DNA of 44,236 bases from an uncultured Bacteroidales bacterium (GCA_903875045.1 CAIQUS010000128.1:1-44236), one strand, 5' to 3'; counted from the stretch's first letter, positions 9,738 to 21,000 are shown. Notes: a model not told the origin generated them from the letters alone. Numbers and translations: made by a program.

Positions 9738-12700
9738 ATGATTCACAAATTACTCTTTAAGCACAGTTTTGCAGCCTTACTGTTTACAGTTTTAGCTTGT
9801 TTATCCGGATTAAATGGATGGGCTCAGTTTTCAATTGCAGCCGGAGGTACAAATTATACGCAGGATTTTTCTTCATTGGGAACCACTGCAGGAACCTGGA
9901 CGGATAACACCACCCTCACCGGCTGGTACGCCCGAACTGATGCAACGGCCTCCATAACAACTATCGGAGTGAATACAGGAGCTACAACTGCTGCCGGCCT
10001 TTATTCATTTGGTGTATTAGGAACAAATGCCCTGGCAGACAGGGCACTGGGGTATGCCCCCAGTAACGGATATACCGGTGCATCTGGTGTTGGAAAGGGG
10101 TATGTTGGCTGGCGGCTGAAGAATAATACAGGAAGTGCCATAACCTCAATTACCATAATCTGGACAGGGGAACAATACCGTAAAGAAAATAATGCAGCAG
10201 CACACACGCTGAATCTGTTTTACCAAACCGGGGTAACTGTAACAAGCCTTGTAACCGGAACCTGGACACCTGCATCTTCAACATTTACAAGTCCGGTTTT
10301 TGGAGCAACCGCCGCCGCTGTCCTCGATGGAAATGCCCCTGCAAACAGGGTTGCAAACATTACTGTTAACCTTACGGTGTCGATTGCTGCCGGAGATGAA
10401 ATTATGCTTCGGTGGGATGACCTGAACGATGCCGGAAATGACCATCAGATGGCAATTGATGATGTAAGTGTGAATGCAACAATAAGCAGTGGATTATTAA
10501 CCCCGCCAGTGCTTACCCCAGATGGCACAAATAACAATGTCGACAACAATATCGACATAACCTTTACTGATGATCCTTCATGGAGAGCAAACATCAACGC
10601 AGTTAAAATCGGAGGTACCGCGCTCACATTAACAACAGATTATTTTATTACCGCCGGAAATATCCAGTTAAAACCTTCCGGTGGAAATTTACTTTTAACC
10701 ACCACCGGCACTAAAAATATTACTGTCGAAGCCATCGGATATACCAATGCTCCTGTAACCCAGGTGATCCTTGCGGGAGTTCCTACTGCAAATTCTACCG
10801 CAACAATAAATTCCGCATTGGCCCAGAATATCACACGAACCATAACCTGTACTGCAAAAGACCAGTATAACAACCTGGTTTCCGGTTATACCTTTATGTA
10901 TGATGTAACCATCACAAACAACGATGTAACCACTGCCGAAATATATACCATTGATGGCGTTGCACTTACTGCAACAACCAATAACGTGAGTGTACTGGCT
11001 TTGACAAATGCCAGCGGAGTGGCAACTTTTCCAGCTACACTCCCTGCCATCATCGATGGTGCTGACGGAATCAGCATTCAGGTTCAGTTAAACAATGGAA
11101 CCACCAATGTGGGCACCCCGTTTTCCTTTATACAGTCTTTGATGCCAACCATAACCGTTGGAACTGTTACCTCTTTTGGCAATCAATACATTAATAGTTC
11201 GTCAGCCGAAAAAACGTATATTGTATCAGGGTCTAACCTTACTGCTGACATTATAATTACCCCTCCCGTCGGATTTGAAATTTCCGCCACCACAGGTTCC
11301 GGTTTTATTGCAAACCCAAACACTATTTCCCTTACCCCAACGAGCGGTACAGTAAACGCCACCATCTTTGTTCGCTTTTCTCCAACGTTGATCCAGCTAT
11401 ATTCCGGAAACATTACACATACCAGTACAGGCGCTACCCAGCAGGATTTAGCAGTAACCGGTACCGGTATCGCAGCTCCCCCGGGTTTGCCTTTTTCTGA
11501 AAATTTCAATTATACCCTTTCATCACTCCTTACCAACAATGGATGGGTTTCTCACAGCGGCGGCGGTACCGCACCGATTACGGTTACTGCTGCTTCAATT
11601 CTCTATCCCGGCTACCTTTCCTCAGGCATTGGTAACGAGGTAACCATGGCTACCTCAGGAGAGGACGATAATACGGTGTTTGCATCCCAAAACGCCGGAT
11701 CTTTGTATGCTTCATTTATTGTGAATGTTACTACTGCGCAAACAACCGGCGATTATATGGCCCACTTTGCAGCAACATCCGGTGCAGCGGCATCAACTTT
11801 TGCCGGAAGGATTTGGATCAAGAAAGATGCTTCCTCCGCAAATTTTGCATTTGGCGTTTCAAAATCTTCAACCGCAGCAAATATAAGTTATACCGGATTC
11901 AATTATGTTCCAGGAACTACTTATCTTCTTGTTGTTAAATATACTTTTGTCGCAGGAGTGACAAATGATATTGGTGCCCTTTTTATAGATCCGGCACTTC
12001 ATTCGGCAGAGCCCACTCCCACGATCATTACCTTACCCGCCGACAATGGTACCGCCGACCCCGCTCAGCTAACAAGTTTTTGTTTACGACAGGGCAGCAG
12101 CACTGCGGCTCCTACCCTCAAACTCGATGGAATCAGGATTGCCACAACCTGGGAAGATATTGTCGGGATTCTTTCTGCGCCAACCATTCAGGCAGATACC
12201 CTCACATTCAGCCTCCTGGCAACTACCGGTTTCACTGCGAACTGGACAAACGGAAACGGCTCAAGCCGTGCTGTATTTGTGAAGCAGGGCAATACCGGCA
12301 ATGCCGCACCGGCAGATGGCATTACTTACACAGCCAATCCGATTTTTGGTTCAATCGGATCAGAAATAGGATCAACCGGCTGGTATTGTGTGTATAATGG
12401 AACAGGCACCTCCGCTGCCATAACAGGATTGACAGCTTCAACCGATTATACTGTTCATGTTTGTGAATACAACGGTGGTTCCGGCAGCGAAAAATATAAC
12501 TCCGGCACTAATGTTACAAACCCGCTCGTTCAGGCAACCCCTTCCGGAGCTGTTGCTCCTGTTGTAACATCACCTACCGCTACAGCAATAACCGCGATTT
12601 CTGCCACACTAGGTGGAAATATCACCTCCGATGGTGGAAGTGCCATCACAGAACGGGGAACTTTATGGAGTACCTCTTCTCCGGTAACCATCAGCGACAA

Positions 12701-15293
12701 CAAATTGGCTGAAGGAACAGCAGCAACAGGTGTTTTTACACATCCAAGAACTACCCTGACTTCAAATACCCTTATCCACTATGCCGCTTATGCGACAAAT
12801 AGTATCGGAACAACGCTTTCGGCAGAGGGAAGTTTCACAACATTATATGGTGAACCTACTAACCATGCAACTGCTTTTACAGCCACCGCCCCCAACTCTT
12901 CAAACATCACTGTAACCTGGAATGATAATGACGGTACCCAGCCGGCGTTAGGATTTTTGATCCTTGGAAACAAAACAGGTACTTTTGCTGATCCTGTTGA
13001 TGGTACCGACCCTGCAGATGATGCAGTTTTGGCCGACGGAAGCGGGGTGGTGCATGTCGCTCATGGTGTGCAAAATTATACATGGACAACCCTTGATGCC
13101 AGCACACAGTATTACTTTAAAATTTATCCATATACCAACTCAGGTACCAGTATTGACTATAAAACTGACAACACCCCGGTCACTGTACCCACGGCAAATG
13201 CCACAACACTTTCACCCACCATTACTCCCTATACATGGCAGGGTGCCGATAATGGCTTATGGACTGAAGCTGCTAACTGGACACCATCCCGCACCACACC
13301 GGCAACCAATGATATCCTCCAGTTTAGTGATGGAACCACCAAAACTGTGACAGCAGTTCCGACACAAACCATCGGTCAGCTTGTACTTTCAAATAACACG
13401 GTGGTTAATCTGCAAAGCGCTGGTATTGCAATACTAACTGTTGCAGGTTCAACAGGAACCGATTTGGCTATTCCTGCAGGCTGTGCATTAAACCTGAATG
13501 CCATTAATGCCATAACGATCAATCTGCCAGCCGGATCAACAGGAAGCATTGGCGGAACCATGTCATTTTCTGCCACCGCTGCCACTGCACATCGTTTAAC
13601 TGCTGTTGACTTAGGCGCAATAACATTTACCAGCGGTGCAATTTTTACGGCCGGACTTAATTTTTCAGGTAATCCGTTTGGCACTGCAAATCTGAATTCT
13701 ATCTTTTTTGCATCAGGATCAACATATCTTGCAGTGGCAGGGAGTAATCCTTTTGGAGCATCCCAGCCTAACAGCGTGGTTGTTTTTCAAACCGGAAGTT
13801 TATATAAGGCAGTGGGAACAGCAACTGCATCAATAACACCGGCCTTTTCCGGAAGAACGTATGCCAATGTAGAAATTGACCAGGTTTTAGCGGTAACTTC
13901 TTCCGGTACTGCTGCCGGGATACTTGATAACCTCACCATTACAAATGGTACCTTCAATTTTAACATGACCGCAACTCCGGGTCATTCTATTAAAGGGAAT
14001 ATTTATGTAGCGCCAGGCGCAACACTTACATTTTCACCCGCTTCTCCAGGGGGTACGGTCAACCTGAACGGGTCAGCGCTCCAGACAATTTCCGGTGGCG
14101 GAACCATCACTGCGGGAACATTATCTACCCTGAATATCAACAACGCAGCAGGTGTTAATCTTGGAAGTGACATGTCCATCAACGGAACACTTAGCCTCAC
14201 GAATGGTTTGTTCTCCCTTGGAAACAGCAACCTTTTGCTGGGTGCAACTGCCGTTATTGGCGGAACTCCTTCGGCTGCAAATATGATCGTTGCTTCAGGT
14301 AACGGGGAACTAAGGAAATCTTTTACAACAACAAATAGCTTTACTTACCCGGTTGGAGATAATACCGGGACTGCCGAATACAGCCCTGTTACCCTCAGCT
14401 TTACGTCCGGTACTTTTACCGCTGCCTACGCAGGTGTTAAACTCGCCAATATACCATTTTCAGGTAGCGTTGCCAGTTATCTTAAACGTAACTGGACAGT
14501 TACCTCCTCCGGGATAAACGCTTTCTCATGCAATGCCCAATTCAATTATGTCCCCGCTGATGTGGTGGGAGCCGAGAGTGATCTTTACTGCGTAAGGGTA
14601 TTGCCATTGCCTGTTTCCGTATATAATGCGGCCAACACAACCCTCCACCATCTTACTGCCACCGGAATCAGTTCTTTCGGCACATTTACAGGAGAAAGTG
14701 CCAGTCCCAGTAAAACCCTCGATCTTGTAGTTTTCCTGGAAGGTCTGAAAATCGCAGGGGATGTTTCTATGAATCAGGCCCAGGGATCATCAGGCGCTCA
14801 ATTCGCACCCGGTATTGCCGATCAGGTTACCATTGAGTTACACGAAAGTACTGCACCATACAATGTTGCCTATACTTTTGCCAATGTGGACCTGAATACC
14901 GATGGCACACTGTCTGTTCCTACGGTTCCGTCCGAGGCTTCCGGATCGTATTACATCGTCGTCAAACATCGCAACAGCATTGAGGTATGGAGTGCCATAC
15001 CGGTTCCTTTCACTGGCACATTGATTTTTTACGACTTCAGCATCGCTGCATCCCAGGCTTATGGCAACGCTTTGAAATCATTGGGTAACAACATTTTCGG
15101 CATGTATGCCGGTGATGTAAACCAGGATGGACAGGTGGATGCCGCCGACTTGGTTGCTGTGGACAATGATGCCGCTAACTTCGCAACAGGGTACATCACC
15201 AGCGATGTGGATGGGAGTGGTGCTGTTAATTCGCCTGATCTCATTTTTCTGGATGCAAATGCTTCTGCTTTTGTTGCAAAAATAAGACCCTGA
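9738..15293 (+). CDS. Giant secreted multidomain adhesin-like protein with C-terminal dockerin-like module
   Basis: 1851 residues. The signal peptide is 1-30 (LLFTVLACLSGLNGWAQ). Regions in order are: a beta-sandwich-like N domain at about 30-251; a region resembling Shr-type Hb-interacting/DUF1533 domains at about 255-346; a Big-like domain at about 348-466; a Hydin-type Ig-like domain at about 469-580; a LamG-like jelly roll at about 583-809; three Fn3-like domains at about 813-1156; and a long Gly/Ser/Thr-rich repetitive beta region at about 1163-1655 opening YTWQGADNGLWTEAANW, as in passenger-like beta-helices. The shared module starts at 1661. Its first loop is DVNQDGQVDAAD; the second, DVDGSGAVNSPD, has Ser in place of the fifth-position Asp. 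No enzyme motif and no T9SS domain were seen. Domain names in the middle are low-certainty pattern matches; the overall secreted adhesin-like character is clear. Confidence 0.82.
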   Translation: MIHKLLFKHSFAALLFTVLACLSGLNGWAQFSIAAGGTNYTQDFSSLGTTAGTWTDNTTLTGWYARTDATASITTIGVNTGATTAAGLYSFGVLGTNALADRALGYAPSNGYTGASGVGKGYVGWRLKNNTGSAITSITIIWTGEQYRKENNAAAHTLNLFYQTGVTVTSLVTGTWTPASSTFTSPVFGATAAAVLDGNAPANRVANITVNLTVSIAAGDEIMLRWDDLNDAGNDHQMAIDDVSVNATISSGLLTPPVLTPDGTNNNVDNNIDITFTDDPSWRANINAVKIGGTALTLTTDYFITAGNIQLKPSGGNLLLTTTGTKNITVEAIGYTNAPVTQVILAGVPTANSTATINSALAQNITRTITCTAKDQYNNLVSGYTFMYDVTITNNDVTTAEIYTIDGVALTATTNNVSVLALTNASGVATFPATLPAIIDGADGISIQVQLNNGTTNVGTPFSFIQSLMPTITVGTVTSFGNQYINSSSAEKTYIVSGSNLTADIIITPPVGFEISATTGSGFIANPNTISLTPTSGTVNATIFVRFSPTLIQLYSGNITHTSTGATQQDLAVTGTGIAAPPGLPFSENFNYTLSSLLTNNGWVSHSGGGTAPITVTAASILYPGYLSSGIGNEVTMATSGEDDNTVFASQNAGSLYASFIVNVTTAQTTGDYMAHFAATSGAAASTFAGRIWIKKDASSANFAFGVSKSSTAANISYTGFNYVPGTTYLLVVKYTFVAGVTNDIGALFIDPALHSAEPTPTIITLPADNGTADPAQLTSFCLRQGSSTAAPTLKLDGIRIATTWEDIVGILSAPTIQADTLTFSLLATTGFTANWTNGNGSSRAVFVKQGNTGNAAPADGITYTANPIFGSIGSEIGSTGWYCVYNGTGTSAAITGLTASTDYTVHVCEYNGGSGSEKYNSGTNVTNPLVQATPSGAVAPVVTSPTATAITAISATLGGNITSDGGSAITERGTLWSTSSPVTISDNKLAEGTAATGVFTHPRTTLTSNTLIHYAAYATNSIGTTLSAEGSFTTLYGEPTNHATAFTATAPNSSNITVTWNDNDGTQPALGFLILGNKTGTFADPVDGTDPADDAVLADGSGVVHVAHGVQNYTWTTLDASTQYYFKIYPYTNSGTSIDYKTDNTPVTVPTANATTLSPTITPYTWQGADNGLWTEAANWTPSRTTPATNDILQFSDGTTKTVTAVPTQTIGQLVLSNNTVVNLQSAGIAILTVAGSTGTDLAIPAGCALNLNAINAITINLPAGSTGSIGGTMSFSATAATAHRLTAVDLGAITFTSGAIFTAGLNFSGNPFGTANLNSIFFASGSTYLAVAGSNPFGASQPNSVVVFQTGSLYKAVGTATASITPAFSGRTYANVEIDQVLAVTSSGTAAGILDNLTITNGTFNFNMTATPGHSIKGNIYVAPGATLTFSPASPGGTVNLNGSALQTISGGGTITAGTLSTLNINNAAGVNLGSDMSINGTLSLTNGLFSLGNSNLLLGATAVIGGTPSAANMIVASGNGELRKSFTTTNSFTYPVGDNTGTAEYSPVTLSFTSGTFTAAYAGVKLANIPFSGSVASYLKRNWTVTSSGINAFSCNAQFNYVPADVVGAESDLYCVRVLPLPVSVYNAANTTLHHLTATGISSFGTFTGESASPSKTLDLVVFLEGLKIAGDVSMNQAQGSSGAQFAPGIADQVTIELHESTAPYNVAYTFANVDLNTDGTLSVPTVPSEASGSYYIVVKHRNSIEVWSAIPVPFTGTLIFYDFSIAASQAYGNALKSLGNNIFGMYAGDVNQDGQVDAADLVAVDNDAANFATGYITSDVDGSGAVNSPDLIFLDANASAFVAKIRP

Positions 15294-15297
15294 GCAG

Positions 15298-16176
15298 TTG
15301 TTACCTTTGATCGACAAAAATCACCAGCCCGGAAATCACAAACCTATTGAAGGCCCTTTATCATCAAAGGCCCTTTTTGAACTTAGTGTTTTTTCCACTC
15401 TCCTTTTTGTTTTTGCCGCTTTATTCATGCAGTTTTTACTGACCCTTTACACGGCCATTCTGTTAAACCTGAATTCTATTGCGTTTCAATACAGCCTGTT
15501 CCGGATCTCATTTTTATCTGAGAGCAGTTCCTCCTGGTCAGTGGCTCTGGTCTGTTTCGTTTTCGGTTCGGGGCCGGTTATTCTTTCTTTTATCGGTTTT
15601 ATATTGCTCTTCATACTCGGAAGAATCATGGATTTCGGCTGGAAAACCAAGCTCGCATTAACCTGGACAGCTTTTTTAATGGTTAATGCTTTGCCTTGCG
15701 GCATGATAGCAGGTGTTTTCTTTTACGAAAGTTTCGGGATGGCTTTTCAATGGTTGATCGGCGATGACCTGGTGAGGGGGGTCATTGCCCTGGTGGTTCT
15801 TATGATCCTGATTATCTTCAGCCGGTTCTGGCTCCGAATGTTTTTAAAAACAACCTATGCGTCTGTATTCAGTGATAATGTTGAATCCCAGAAGATTTTC
15901 ATTAAAACTGTTTTTCTCAAACCATGGATATATGGCATAATAATTCTCATGCTGTTTAACCTGCAATTCACCAACTTTTACTGGCGTGTGTTTTTACTGA
16001 GTCTTGGTTATTTAGCAATCGTCCTGTATGATCCCCGTTTAAAAATATTTCGTAAACCACACATCAGGAGATCAGATAAAAAAATATTCACAAGCCGTTA
16101 TCAGGTGATATTTTTTGTGGTGGTTCTGATATTAATCGGACTTGCAGATAACGCTTTGATCTATTTTTCAGACTGA
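15298..16176 (+). CDS. Polytopic membrane protein of unknown function
   Basis: A hydrophobic protein of up to 292 residues with about six membrane segments, for example LLFVFAALFMQFLLTLYTAI, FVFGSGPVILSFIGFILLFI, ALVVLMILIIFSRFWL, WIYGIIILMLFNLQF and VIFFVVVLILIGLA. I do not recognise the family. The TTG start at 15298 lies 4 bp after the preceding stop and gives a 30-residue polar N-terminus. The first in-frame ATG (15427) would remove most of the first membrane segment, so the longer form is kept with doubt. It is convergent with, and 15 bp from, the membrane-bound AraC regulator gene. Confidence 0.7.
   Translation: MLPLIDKNHQPGNHKPIEGPLSSKALFELSVFSTLLFVFAALFMQFLLTLYTAILLNLNSIAFQYSLFRISFLSESSSSWSVALVCFVFGSGPVILSFIGFILLFILGRIMDFGWKTKLALTWTAFLMVNALPCGMIAGVFFYESFGMAFQWLIGDDLVRGVIALVVLMILIIFSRFWLRMFLKTTYASVFSDNVESQKIFIKTVFLKPWIYGIIILMLFNLQFTNFYWRVFLLSLGYLAIVLYDPRLKIFRKPHIRRSDKKIFTSRYQVIFFVVVLILIGLADNALIYFSD
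15302..15309 (+). promoter_or_regulatory. Possible -7 box TACCTTTG inside annotated start of membrane protein
   Basis: This exactly matches TAnnTTTG and is identical to the boxes at 115 and 34914. If functional, transcription would start near 15316, downstream of the TTG start at 15298, and translation would have to begin further in. A TTGTTG lies 25 bp upstream, which is longer than the usual spacing. Confidence 0.3.
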
Positions 16177-16191
16177 CATCAGCCGGGTTCG

Positions 16192-17469
16192 CTATTTCTT
16201 TTCCTGATATTCACTGGGCGTCATACCGGTAACACGCCTGAAGGCTTCGTTGAACGATGATTTTGAGGAGAAACCTGCCAATCTCGCAATACCCTGAATA
16301 GAATATTTCTGATGATACTTGTCCTTTAGCAACTTTTGCGCCTCCTGTATCCTGAATGCATTAATATAGGTGTAAAAATTTTGATTGTGTGATTCATTGA
16401 TTACCTGTGAAAGATATTTTGAATTGGTTTCCATTTTGTCAGCCATATCGTCGATGGTGAGTTTTTCGTTGAGAAATAGTTTCTCCTTCATTAATTTTTC
16501 AAGTGTCTTTTTTAACACCTTTTTCTGCTGTTCTGTCAGCCCCGACCCTGCATACTTTTTTACCCTGGAACTATCATCGTCATCACCTGAAACCACTTCG
16601 GGATTTATCTTTGTACCGTGCTGCATGATCACAATATCGACCGTTTCCTGGTCAGCCTTTCCGCTTTCGATGATCACGGATACCGGTTTGACTTCCTCCT
16701 CCGGTTCAATAAATGCCAGTTCATGGTGAGGATAAATATCCCGTTGAAGGATGCCAAAGATGCCAAAAAGTAAAATAATCAAAAGCATAATCAGATTGAT
16801 CCAGATATGATAATAATCATGCCGGGTCTTTCCCAATAAATAACTCAAATCAAGAAGTATCAGAAAAACAACAATCATCACCGTAAGAATAATAACCCAT
16901 GATAATTGGATGGAATTCTTAAATGAAAAGGATGATTCCAGATTTGTTTTATGAATTTTATATAACCTTGCTATTTTAATGGAATAGAGAACCACCTGGA
17001 AATTAAAGTATCCATATATAAAGAAATAATAGGTGTATTTTAAATAAGTCAGCCATTGGCTCTCCAGCAATCCTGTTCCCTGGGAGAAAAACGACTCCCG
17101 CTTTTCACCGGATATGACATAGTAAGGCAGCGAAAGAGAAAAAAGAATAATTGCCGGCCATAAGTGGCGGTATTCTTTTCTTGAAAAATGATATTCCCTG
17201 ATGATCAGTGATTTGATATAAAAATAAAATGTCGGAAAAAAGGAGAGAAACAGTGGTATGCCAATGGGGAATAGATACCAGAACCAATGGTAAAAACCCG
17301 GAGTGTACGCCCCCCTGTAAATGCCAAACGCGGCACTTAATATCATAAACCATCCCAGGTATTTCTTTGAATAATTGCCATGACGGAAATACAGGACAAA
17401 AGAAAAAACCGCAAACAATGCTGACTGGTATACCTGCAGCATGAGAATTATGTTTTTCAATTCAACCAC
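16192..17469 (-). CDS. Membrane-bound AraC-family transcriptional regulator (7TM + HTH)
   Basis: A 425-residue protein with seven predicted membrane segments in residues 1-260 (among them LFAVFSFVLYF, LFPIGIPLFLSFFPTFYFYI, WVIILTVMIVVFLILLDL and NLIMLLIILLFGIFGIL). An acidic linker follows (about 265-315), then an AraC/HTH_18 DNA-binding domain at about 320-425. The first helix-turn-helix is around LTIDDMADKMETNSKYLSQVI, and the second carries the hallmark IARLAGFSSKSSFNEAFRRVTGMTPSEYQ. The N-terminal half probably senses a membrane or external signal, and the C-terminal half acts on promoters. The start is GTG at 17469; ATG at 17442 is an alternative. It is transcribed away from the giant-protein operon at 18073, with about 600 bp between the two starts, so it is a plausible local regulator, although nothing in the sequence shows its target. 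Confidence 0.88.
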   Translation of the reverse strand: MVELKNIILMLQVYQSALFAVFSFVLYFRHGNYSKKYLGWFMILSAAFGIYRGAYTPGFYHWFWYLFPIGIPLFLSFFPTFYFYIKSLIIREYHFSRKEYRHLWPAIILFSLSLPYYVISGEKRESFFSQGTGLLESQWLTYLKYTYYFFIYGYFNFQVVLYSIKIARLYKIHKTNLESSFSFKNSIQLSWVIILTVMIVVFLILLDLSYLLGKTRHDYYHIWINLIMLLIILLFGIFGILQRDIYPHHELAFIEPEEEVKPVSVIIESGKADQETVDIVIMQHGTKINPEVVSGDDDDSSRVKKYAGSGLTEQQKKVLKKTLEKLMKEKLFLNEKLTIDDMADKMETNSKYLSQVINESHNQNFYTYINAFRIQEAQKLLKDKYHQKYSIQGIARLAGFSSKSSFNEAFRRVTGMTPSEYQEKK

Positions 17470-17542
17470 GTTATACCCGTTTATGCACCGTTATAGAAAC
17501 TTATAGAAGAAAAACACCTGACCTGATACCTCTATTCATTTT

Positions 17543-17550
17543 CAAATATA
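17543..17550 (-). promoter_or_regulatory. Candidate -7 box for the AraC-family regulator
   Basis: On the minus strand this reads TATATTTG, a TAnnTTTG match, about 75 bp before the GTG start. No clear -33 TTG is present at the ideal distance. Confidence 0.4.
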
Positions 17551-17716
17551 ATAATAACTTCCTGATTTTCTTAAAAATCATTAAAAATATTATTACTTTA
17601 CGCTCTTTGACAATTATATTTACCTGTTTTTGTGTGTGTTAATTACTGTATTGGTATGAATTCCTGAATTCGTACACACAACCTGTTTACAGAGAAATTT
17701 GTGGTACGCTTTTTTA

Positions 17717-17723
17717 TATCTTG
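17717..17723 (+). promoter_or_regulatory. Candidate -7 box upstream of giant gene (TATCTTG variant)
   Basis: The context TTTTTATATCTTGCAACC closely resembles TTTTTATATCTTTGAACC at the promoter before the 9738 gene, differing at the end of the -7 box. If used, the leader to the ATG at 18073 would be about 340 nt. Confidence 0.35.
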
Positions 17724-18072
17724 CAACCAAATATTTATTCATTTAATGTATCCTGTTTTATGAAAAAATTCTACCAGCCACCTTTTTTTTCATGCATCGT
17801 TCCCTGGTCACCCACCATTGCTCAAATTGACCCGGAACAGGCTTCTGCCCCTCCTTATAAAGGGAAAACGGCTTGCAACGCCCCCGATCATTCGGGTATT
17901 GGCCCAGTCAACCAAGGTAACCGGCTTTGGTTCATGGAAATGGCATAAGGATATACTAAACTCCGGTTCCTCCTCTTCTGCTGCCATCTCTCCCGTATCA
18001 AAAAACAAACACATTATATATTTTCCCGCAAGTATTTATTTTTTTTGTAACCAAACACAAAACCAAATAATT

Positions 18073-21000
18073 ATGAAAAGACTATTACTCATTTTAGTGG
18101 CAGTTATAATGATTTCCGGTATCTCTCTCGGACAGGTCACCGTTTCCGGTTCCAATGGTGCCGATGCAACTTATGCAACCCTCACCAACGCTTTAGGTGC
18201 TTTTGCTGCCATTAATGCTGCAGATCAAAGCGGCAAAGACATTATAATCACTATTACCGCAGATGTAACTACAGAAGCCGGTACCAATTCACTGAATGCC
18301 GGTTTGTGGAAATCATTTACCATTAATCCTGTCGGGGCCCGAACTGTCTCCGGAACCGTGGCGACCGCACCAATGATTAATTTAAATGGCGCCAGCAAGG
18401 TCACCATTGATGGATTAAATACCGGGGGTAATTCTTTGACAATCTCCAATTTAAGTACTTCTGCAACTGCCCTTACCTCTACCATAAGGCTTATTGCAGA
18501 TGCTTCAAATAATATCATTACAAACTGTTCCATCCTCGGATCTGCTGCTGTACCGCTGGGAACAAATGGCGGTAATATCTTTATCAGCACAGGAACCACC
18601 AATGGCAATGACAACAATACCATCTCTTATTGTAAAATCGGCCCTGCCGGAACAAACCTGCCCTCAAAGGGGATCTTTGCAAACGGCACCACGACCAATG
18701 CAAACTTCGCAAACAGCGGCATAACGATCAATAACTGCGAAATTTACGACTACTTTTTGACCGGGGGTTGTGCAGGTATTTATGCCCTGACAGGCAACAC
18801 CGACTGGACCATCACCAACAATAAAATATATCAGACTGCCTCCCGTACCTTTACAGCTGCAGGAATAATGTATGGTATTTATTTTGTCAATGCCACCTAC
18901 GGGAATAATATTCAAATCACCTCCAATACAATCGGTTATGCCACCAATGCAGGCACTGGCACTTTTACCTTGCTGGGTAGTGTTGCAGGCGCTTTCCAGG
19001 GCATCTATCTGGGAGCGCAATCAACTGCTGCAATTGCCTGTAATATCAACAGTAATCTCATTTCTGATATTTCGATGACATCATCCACTGGCACGTTCTA
19101 CGGCATTTACAATGCAACTACAGCATCGTCCAACACCATCAACATCAATAGCAATACGGTAAGGAACATTGCAACTGTTACAACAACCGGCATCCATTAT
19201 GGTATTTATTCCGGTGCGGCAACAACATTATCTGTTAATGGCAATACGCTGAACAACATTACAAGAACAGGTTCCGGGGCTCTTTACGCTATACACATGA
19301 TGAGTCCGACTACTGCAACATTTAACAACAATATCATCTCAAATTTAGCTATTAACCATGCTACTTCTGCTTCAGGAATTTATGGGATTTACGGAAATAG
19401 TTCAAGCGTTAATGTTACTGCGAATGGTAACACCATATTTAATTTGACATCTACATCGACCGGATCCTTAACAATTGCAGGCATCAGGGAATATGGAATT
19501 TCCGGAAACAAAGTTTACCAGAACAATACTATTTATAACCTGAGTTCCGGAGGTGGAACCGCCACAATATATTGCATTTATCAGGCTGCCGCAAGTTCTC
19601 CAAATGCCCTTGACATAAGTGGCAATAAAATTTATACAATTAACGGGGCTGCTACTATTTATGCTTTCTATCAATCCGGTTCAAGTGCAGCTGTAAATAT
19701 TTATAAAAATAAAATTTATGACATTTCGGGATTTGGTGCCGCAGCTGCTGTTTATGGTATTTATATTGGTGGTGGAACCACCAATAATTTATACAATAAT
19801 TATGTAGGTGATCTGCGTGCAACTGCCGCCACCGGGTTAAACGCCATCAATGGTATTTATGGCAGTGCAACATCAACCTACAATGTATATTACAATACGG
19901 TTTATCTGAATGCCACCAGCAGTTCAGCAACAACCTTCGGCACTTCCTGCGTGTATTTCTCAAGTACTGCCACTGCCTTCAACCAGAGAAACAACATCCT
20001 TGTCAATCTGTCAACACCTGCACAGGAAGCAACAAATGTTGCCACCAATGGCATTTCTGCCTGTTTAAGAAGATCGGGCGGTACAGCAGCCACTGTTCCG
20101 GCAAATTATTCCACCACCTCAAATAACAACGATTTTTGGTGTAAACCAGCATCCGGGACAAACAACCACCTCTCCTATGTAGAAGGAACGAGTACCGTTA
20201 CAAATCCCAAAAACACAATTGCTGATTTAAAAACATTCATGGTGAACCGGGATCAGGCCTCAAAGGGTGAAAATCCTGCCTTTGTCAGCACAACCGGATC
20301 TGATGCAACTTTCCTGCATATCAGCACAGCAACACCAACCCAGCTTGAAAGCGGTGCTGCAAATATTGCCACCTTTACCGACGATTATGAGGGTGATATC
20401 CGCCAGGGTAATGCGGGGTATCCTGTTCAGGTCAATGGCGGTGGTACAGCACCCGATATCGGCGCTGACGAATTTGACGGAATGCCCTTGGATTTAACCC
20501 CTCCCTCCATTGTTTACACCCCCCTCCCAAACACAGCCTCCATCGCATCCCGTACCCTTGTGGCCACCATTACTGATGCTTCGGGAGTAGGCAGCGGTGC
20601 CAACCAACCCGTGCTTTACTGGAAAATAAATTCAGGCGCATACACCGGACCGGTTGCCCCGACTTCCATTGCGGGAAGTAATTATACCTATGATTTTGGT
20701 TTGGGTGTGGTTGCAGCCGATGTCGTTTCCTATTTCATTGTTGCCCAGGATAACGCTGCTACCCCCAATGTGGGTTCTTTCCCGGCAGGAGCTACTGTTA
20801 CTGCCACCCCCCCGCTGGCATCTGCCGGCCCTGCCGCACCAAGTACCTACACCATTCTTGGCACCTTGTGTGGCTCGAAAACAGTTGGTGTTTCGGGTGA
20901 CTATGCGACCTTAACCGCCGCTATTGCTGACCTTAATGCCAAAGAATTATGCGGTCCGCTCACATTTTTATTACTGGATGCCAGCTACACAAACCCAGCC

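Larger units (their letters stand above)
17470..18072. other. 600-bp divergent intergenic region with long leader to the 3369-aa gene
   Basis: A/T-rich DNA between the regulator and the giant gene. Besides the two candidate -7 boxes it holds a T8 tract near 17782-17789 and a stretch at 17818-18072 open in the frame of the giant gene. That stretch has no signal peptide and no domain, so I treat it as leader rather than coding. No hairpin terminator, riboswitch or RNA gene was recognised. Confidence 0.5.

Noticed and set aside
10001-15317. Many open frames on the minus strand opposite the giant genes
   Set aside because: They mirror the Thr/Ala/Gly-rich codons of the plus-strand genes and show no domain, start context or independent spacing.
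17721-17948. Small ORF of 75 codons before the giant gene
   Set aside because: No domain, no clear signal peptide and no supporting context; it lies in the leader region and overlaps another open frame.
17818-18072. N-terminal extension of the 3369-aa protein
   Set aside because: A textbook signal peptide begins at the ATG at 18073; the extension is basic, featureless and would mask it.
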